A DNA stretch of 8,309 nt from Candidatus Poseidoniales archaeon. GTDB taxonomy: Archaea; Thermoplasmatota; Poseidoniia; Poseidoniales; Poseidoniaceae. The stretch's first letter is position 1. Each line of letters begins with the position of its first letter. The position numbers were made by a program, and so were the translations under genes. Of this stretch, positions 5,933 to 8,309 are shown one piece after another. The notes under the pieces are model-generated. The model saw only the letters and a list, made by a program, of their open reading frames with translations. It was not told where the DNA came from and did no database searches. The stretch covers positions 1-8,309 of the forward strand of contig JAAXIR010000269.1 of NCBI GenBank assembly GCA_012270265.1, given 5' to 3'.

Positions 5933-8309
5933 TCAGCAGCCCAATCCAGCCTTGAGGCTGTTGAGGTTCTTCTCCATCAAAGAGAGATAGTCGTCACTGG
6001 AATCCTTCGGAGGCAATTCCATCGTGTACAAGGTTTGTACTGTAACGGCACCATTGGTTTGCTCGACGATGCTGTTGACAGCAGTCTCATCGGTGTATTC
6101 TTCGATGTAGAGGACTGTAATTGCATCCTCTTCGATCTTCTCAACAACTTCAGCAATGTCTGCTGCACTTGGCTCACCCTCTGGGTCGAGTCCGTGAACG
6201 GTCACGAACTCGAGGTTGTATCGGTATGCGATGTATGAGTAGGCGTTGTGGTTTGCAGCAACAGTGTTGTTGGTGCAAGTTCCGTTTGGTCCAAACGCTG
6301 CGGTGTAGCTGGCATCGAGTTCATCGAGGCTTGCCATGATGGCATCAGAATTGCTCTGGAAGGGGTGAGCCAGGTCAGGGAAGGTCGTCTTCATCTCACC
6401 AAGAACAAGGGCAACCTGTGCCTTGTACGCAACTGGGTCAAGCCAGCTGTGTGGATCGTATGCAAGTGCTTCTTCATCACCGTGGTCATCGTGACCTTCC
6501 TCGTCGCCATGGTCGTCATGCGTTTCATCGTCAGCATGATCGTCAGGTTGTTGATTCTCGGTCCACATGAGGCCTGCAGCTTCACAATCCTCCTCTGTGG
6601 TAAGTTCTGGATCGACCATGTGTACACTCATGTTGTAGCAGACCATTTCACCCTCTCCGTGGCTACCGTGGTCATGACCTTCATGTCCACCCATGCTCAG
6701 GATGTGGAGTTCAACACCGGCTGGAAGAGCAAAACCGTAGTCGCCTTCTTCTTCAACGTGGAAGCCAATGAACGCAACACCTTCTTCGTGCTCGTCACCC
6801 ATCATTTCCATGACTTCGCTAAATTCCTCCATGCTGATGTTGCCATCTTGGTCAGCATCGTACATTGTGAACATCATTTCGGTCATGTTGTCATCGTGAT
6901 CTTCGTCGTGTGTTTCGTTTTCACCATGGTCATGGTCATCATGATCGTCTTCGTCAGACATCATCATTTCCATCATCTCTGAGAATTCATCAACCGTAAG
7001 GAGGTTGTTTTCGTCCTCGTCAAAGACGTCGAAGTAGATTTCAGCCATCTCTTCGCCATCGATTGGTAGGTCTCCTTCCATAGCATCGATAAGTCGGTCA
7101 AGTTCGTCTCCGTTGAGGTTTTCGTCCTCGTTCATGTCAGCCATGTGGAAGATAATTTCGAACATTGCCATTTCGATTTCATGCATTGGGTCATGCTCGT
7201 CATGGTCGTCGTGAGCATCGCCCGAATCATCACCTGAGTCGCCATCGCTGTGATCATGTTCATCGTCGTGATCGTGGTCTTCCTCCTCCATTTCTTCAGC
7301 CATGGTAAGGAATTCACTTAGCGAAAGGAGTCCGTCGCTGTCCGTGTCGAACATTTCAATCATCTCATCGGCATCCATCTCATGCTCTCCTTCCATCCAC
7401 ATGTAGCCTGCAGCTTCACAGTCTTCCTCAGTGGTGTACTCGTCATGGTTCTCGTGTGTATCCATGTCGTGGCATACATCAGATTCCCAGTGATCAGAAT
7501 GGTCGTCATCATGGTCTCCATGATCTCCGTGGCCGCCTCCGCCTTCTTCAGCGACGTGTTCGATATCGTTACCCGCTGAGTCTTTGAGGTAATGTTGTGT
7601 GTTCTCGAATTCGTACGGACTGTGTGCAGTGTATGCTGCGAATCCGGTAATGCCAGCTGTGTCCATGTTGAACGAGGAGATGTCACCGTTACCAACGTGG
7701 AGTTCGAAACACGAACCATCCGCTGCAATTGGCGTCATTGTTTCTCCATCTTCTACGACCTTACAATCTCCTTCAATTAGCGCTTCAACACCACCCTCAA
7801 GGCTGTGCATGGTTGCTTCTGTGGGTGTGTCAGTAGGAATGATAACAACGCGCATGCTTGGGTCAGCGTACGAGCCATCGACCTTTTCCATGGTCCATGT
7901 GTGAGTTGAATCAGACACGCTGAAGATACCAGCCCATTCGAAAGGACCGTCTCCGTGTCCGTGGTCATGGTGGTGATGGTGTGCACCGCCCATTGCTGCA
8001 ATTGCAATGGTGAATGTTTCCATATCCTCTGCTTCGAATTCCAACATGTATTCGCCTGCTTCGAGTTCGTAAACTGAGATTGTTGTGTCTGTTGGGCAGT
8101 CGCTTGATGCGGTCAAGGTCTCTTCTGCCTCAATCATGTCGTGATCGCCGTGGTCATGGTCATCATGGCCGTCATGGTCGTCGTGGCCATCGTGGTCATC
8201 ATCGCCATGGTCATCATGGTAGTCATCGCAGTGGTCCTCGTGGTCATCATCGACATGGTCATCGTGGTCGTCGAGATGATCGGCAGCGGTCTGCGGGAGT
8301 GTGGGCGCA
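5933..8309 (-). CDS. znuA: Zinc/manganese ABC transporter substrate-binding protein with a giant EF-hand/His-rich insertion (5' end outside window)
   Basis: The frame is open to the right edge, so 791 residues are seen and the N-terminus is missing. An ATG at 8137 is internal. Numbering from the first full codon (8308): residues 11-57 are a His/Asp-rich tract; 77-109 a beta-like segment ending MGG and His-rich; 121-253 an unrecognised, probably beta-rich domain (FEWAGIFSV to EFENTQHYLKD); 279-304 and 557-582 duplicated two-Cys motifs; four EF-hand loops at 321-332, 391-402, 430-441 and 484-495, joined by His/Asp linkers; 613-791 the C-terminal lobe of a TroA/ZnuA cluster A-I binding protein. 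That lobe shows DPHSWLDP (H620), AANHNAYSY (H687), HGLDPEGEPSAADI and YLSLMEKNL. H620 and H687 are the expected metal ligands; the first ligand and the signal peptide lie beyond the window. Typical family members have about 300 residues and a loop of a few tens just before DPHxWLDP. It should act outside the membrane, delivering Zn(II) (or Mn) to the permease. Confidence 0.88.
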   Translation of the reverse strand, partial: APTLPQTAADHLDDHDDHVDDDHEDHCDDYHDDHGDDDHDGHDDHDGHDDHDHGDHDMIEAEETLTASSDCPTDTTISVYELEAGEYMLEFEAEDMETFTIAIAAMGGAHHHHHDHGHGDGPFEWAGIFSVSDSTHTWTMEKVDGSYADPSMRVVIIPTDTPTEATMHSLEGGVEALIEGDCKVVEDGETMTPIAADGSCFELHVGNGDISSFNMDTAGITGFAAYTAHSPYEFENTQHYLKDSAGNDIEHVAEEGGGGHGDHGDHDDDHSDHWESDVCHDMDTHENHDEYTTEEDCEAAGYMWMEGEHEMDADEMIEMFDTDSDGLLSLSEFLTMAEEMEEEDHDHDDEHDHSDGDSGDDSGDAHDDHDEHDPMHEIEMAMFEIIFHMADMNEDENLNGDELDRLIDAMEGDLPIDGEEMAEIYFDVFDEDENNLLTVDEFSEMMEMMMSDEDDHDDHDHGENETHDEDHDDNMTEMMFTMYDADQDGNISMEEFSEVMEMMGDEHEEGVAFIGFHVEEEGDYGFALPAGVELHILSMGGHEGHDHGSHGEGEMVCYNMSVHMVDPELTTEEDCEAAGLMWTENQQPDDHADDETHDDHGDEEGHDDHGDEEALAYDPHSWLDPVAYKAQVALVLGEMKTTFPDLAHPFQSNSDAIMASLDELDASYTAAFGPNGTCTNNTVAANHNAYSYIAYRYNLEFVTVHGLDPEGEPSAADIAEVVEKIEEDAITVLYIEEYTDETAVNSIVEQTNGAVTVQTLYTMELPPKDSSDDYLSLMEKNLNSLKAGLGC
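6557..6643 (-). repeat. Two-Cys motif, copy 2
   Basis: This codes VC, 17 residues, then C in the conserved TTEEDCEAAGLMW. It matches copy 1 at 7391-7477 (TTEEDCEAAGYMW) with the same Cys-Cys spacing. The DNA of the core is also nearly identical between copies. In an exported protein the pair probably forms a disulfide (inference). Confidence 0.75.
6686..6772 (-). repeat. Beta-like segment ending in MGG plus His tract, copy 2
   Basis: This codes FIGFHVEEEGDYGFALPAGV and continues to ILSMGGHEGHDHGSHG. It resembles the segment at 7982-8080 (VYELEAGEYMLEF to IAAMGG, then HHHHHDHGHG). Both follow the plan E-x-G-(E/D)-Y, a hydrophobic strand, MGG and a His-rich run. This suggests an internal duplication within the insertion. 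Confidence 0.5.
6824..6859 (-). other. EF-hand loop 4 of the substrate-binding protein
   Basis: DADQDGNISMEE is a canonical 12-residue calcium loop: Asp at 1, 3 and 5, Gly at 6, Ile at 8, Ser at 9 and Glu at 12. Hydrophobic helices flank it (MMFTMY before, FSEVMEMM after). Confidence 0.85.
6986..7021 (-). other. EF-hand loop 3 of the substrate-binding protein
   Basis: DEDENNLLTVDE has acidic or Asn ligands at 1, 3 and 5, Asn instead of Gly at 6, Leu at 8, Thr at 9 and Glu at 12. Its loop starts 39 residues after that of EF loop 2, close to the spacing of a paired EF-hand domain. Confidence 0.75.
7103..7138 (-). other. EF-hand loop 2 of the substrate-binding protein
   Basis: DMNEDENLNGDE has ligands D1, N3, D5, N9 and E12, with Glu replacing the usual Gly at 6. 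It is degenerate but still compatible with calcium binding. The amphipathic helices IEMAMFEIIFHMA and LDRLIDAM flank it. Confidence 0.7.
7313..7348 (-). other. EF-hand loop 1 of the substrate-binding protein
   Basis: DTDSDGLLSLSE is canonical: D1, D3, D5, G6, L8, S9, E12. It is preceded by ADEMIEMF and followed by FLTMAEEM. A His/Asp linker of more than 30 residues separates it from loop 2, so it may stand alone or pair with loop 4. Confidence 0.85.
7391..7477 (-). repeat. Two-Cys motif, copy 1
   Basis: VC, then 17 residues rich in His and Asp, then C in TTEEDCEAAGYMW. The two Cys are 18 residues apart, exactly as in copy 2 (6557-6643). It directly precedes EF loop 1. Confidence 0.75.
8138..8278 (-). 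repeat. Imperfect tandem His/Asp codon repeat
   Basis: On the minus strand this stretch is almost entirely CAY and GAY codons with occasional GGC, giving runs such as HDDHDGHDDHDGHDDHDHG. Its place, expected between the N-terminal lobe (off-window) and DPHSWLDP, is that of the His-rich loop in ZnuA proteins. That loop is thought to capture and shuttle zinc. Shorter tracts recur along the insertion at about 7950-7982, 7490-7530, 7190-7280, 6895-6945, 6655-6690 and 6475-6545. Confidence 0.8.

Noticed and set aside
6248..6982. Long plus-strand open frame (244 codons) rich in Val, Ile, Met and Phe, looking like a membrane protein
   Set aside because: It is the antisense of CAY/GAY codons, which reads as GTG/ATG/GTC/ATC. 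The composition is an artefact of the His/Asp-rich gene on the other strand.
8135..8137. ATG at 8137 as the start of the substrate-binding protein
   Set aside because: The frame stays open to the window edge with more His/Asp codons. A start here would remove the N-lobe and any signal peptide needed for export.
8138..8309. CRISPR-like or tandem non-coding repeat
   Set aside because: The period is codon-based, imperfect, without spacers, and in frame with the binding protein.

Overview
The window looks like part of the genome of a marine archaeon, most likely a Poseidoniales (Marine Group II) relative. This is an inference from protein style: very acidic secreted sequence, EF-hand loops set among His/Asp-rich linkers, and short Cys motifs in an exported metal-binding protein, all beside a bacterial-type UvrB. 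No rRNA or other marker is present to confirm it. Clear Shine-Dalgarno sites occur before two of the genes.

Layout. A plus-strand gene, cut by the left edge (1-398), encodes the C-terminal part of a probable CoA-binding-domain protein. It ends base to base against a convergent minus-strand block that fills the rest of the window. In transcription order (right to left) the block holds: a zinc/manganese ABC-transporter substrate-binding protein whose start lies beyond the right edge (5933-8309); a 34-residue single-helix membrane protein (5798-5902); the transporter ATPase (4956-5744); the transporter permease (4048-4956); a MazG/PRA-PH-type nucleotide pyrophosphohydrolase (about 3624-4001); an SDR oxidoreductase (2859-3593); and uvrB (399-about 2822). 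Gaps are mostly a few tens of bases, and the ATPase and permease overlap, so co-transcription is plausible. No stretch of more than 300 bases lacks a gene, and I saw no tRNA, rRNA, CRISPR array or insertion sequence.

How they work together. The substrate-binding protein, ATPase and permease form a ZnuABC/TroABC-type importer. The His-rich metal-loading loop of the binding protein is expanded to well over 500 residues. It carries four EF-hand loops, a duplicated two-Cys motif, two similar beta segments and an unrecognised beta-rich domain. The small membrane protein sits between binding protein and ATPase with a good ribosome-binding site and is a candidate accessory subunit. The downstream genes are housekeeping: nucleotide-pool cleaning, a reductase whose catalytic Tyr is Phe, and nucleotide excision repair. 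Their link to metal uptake is positional only.
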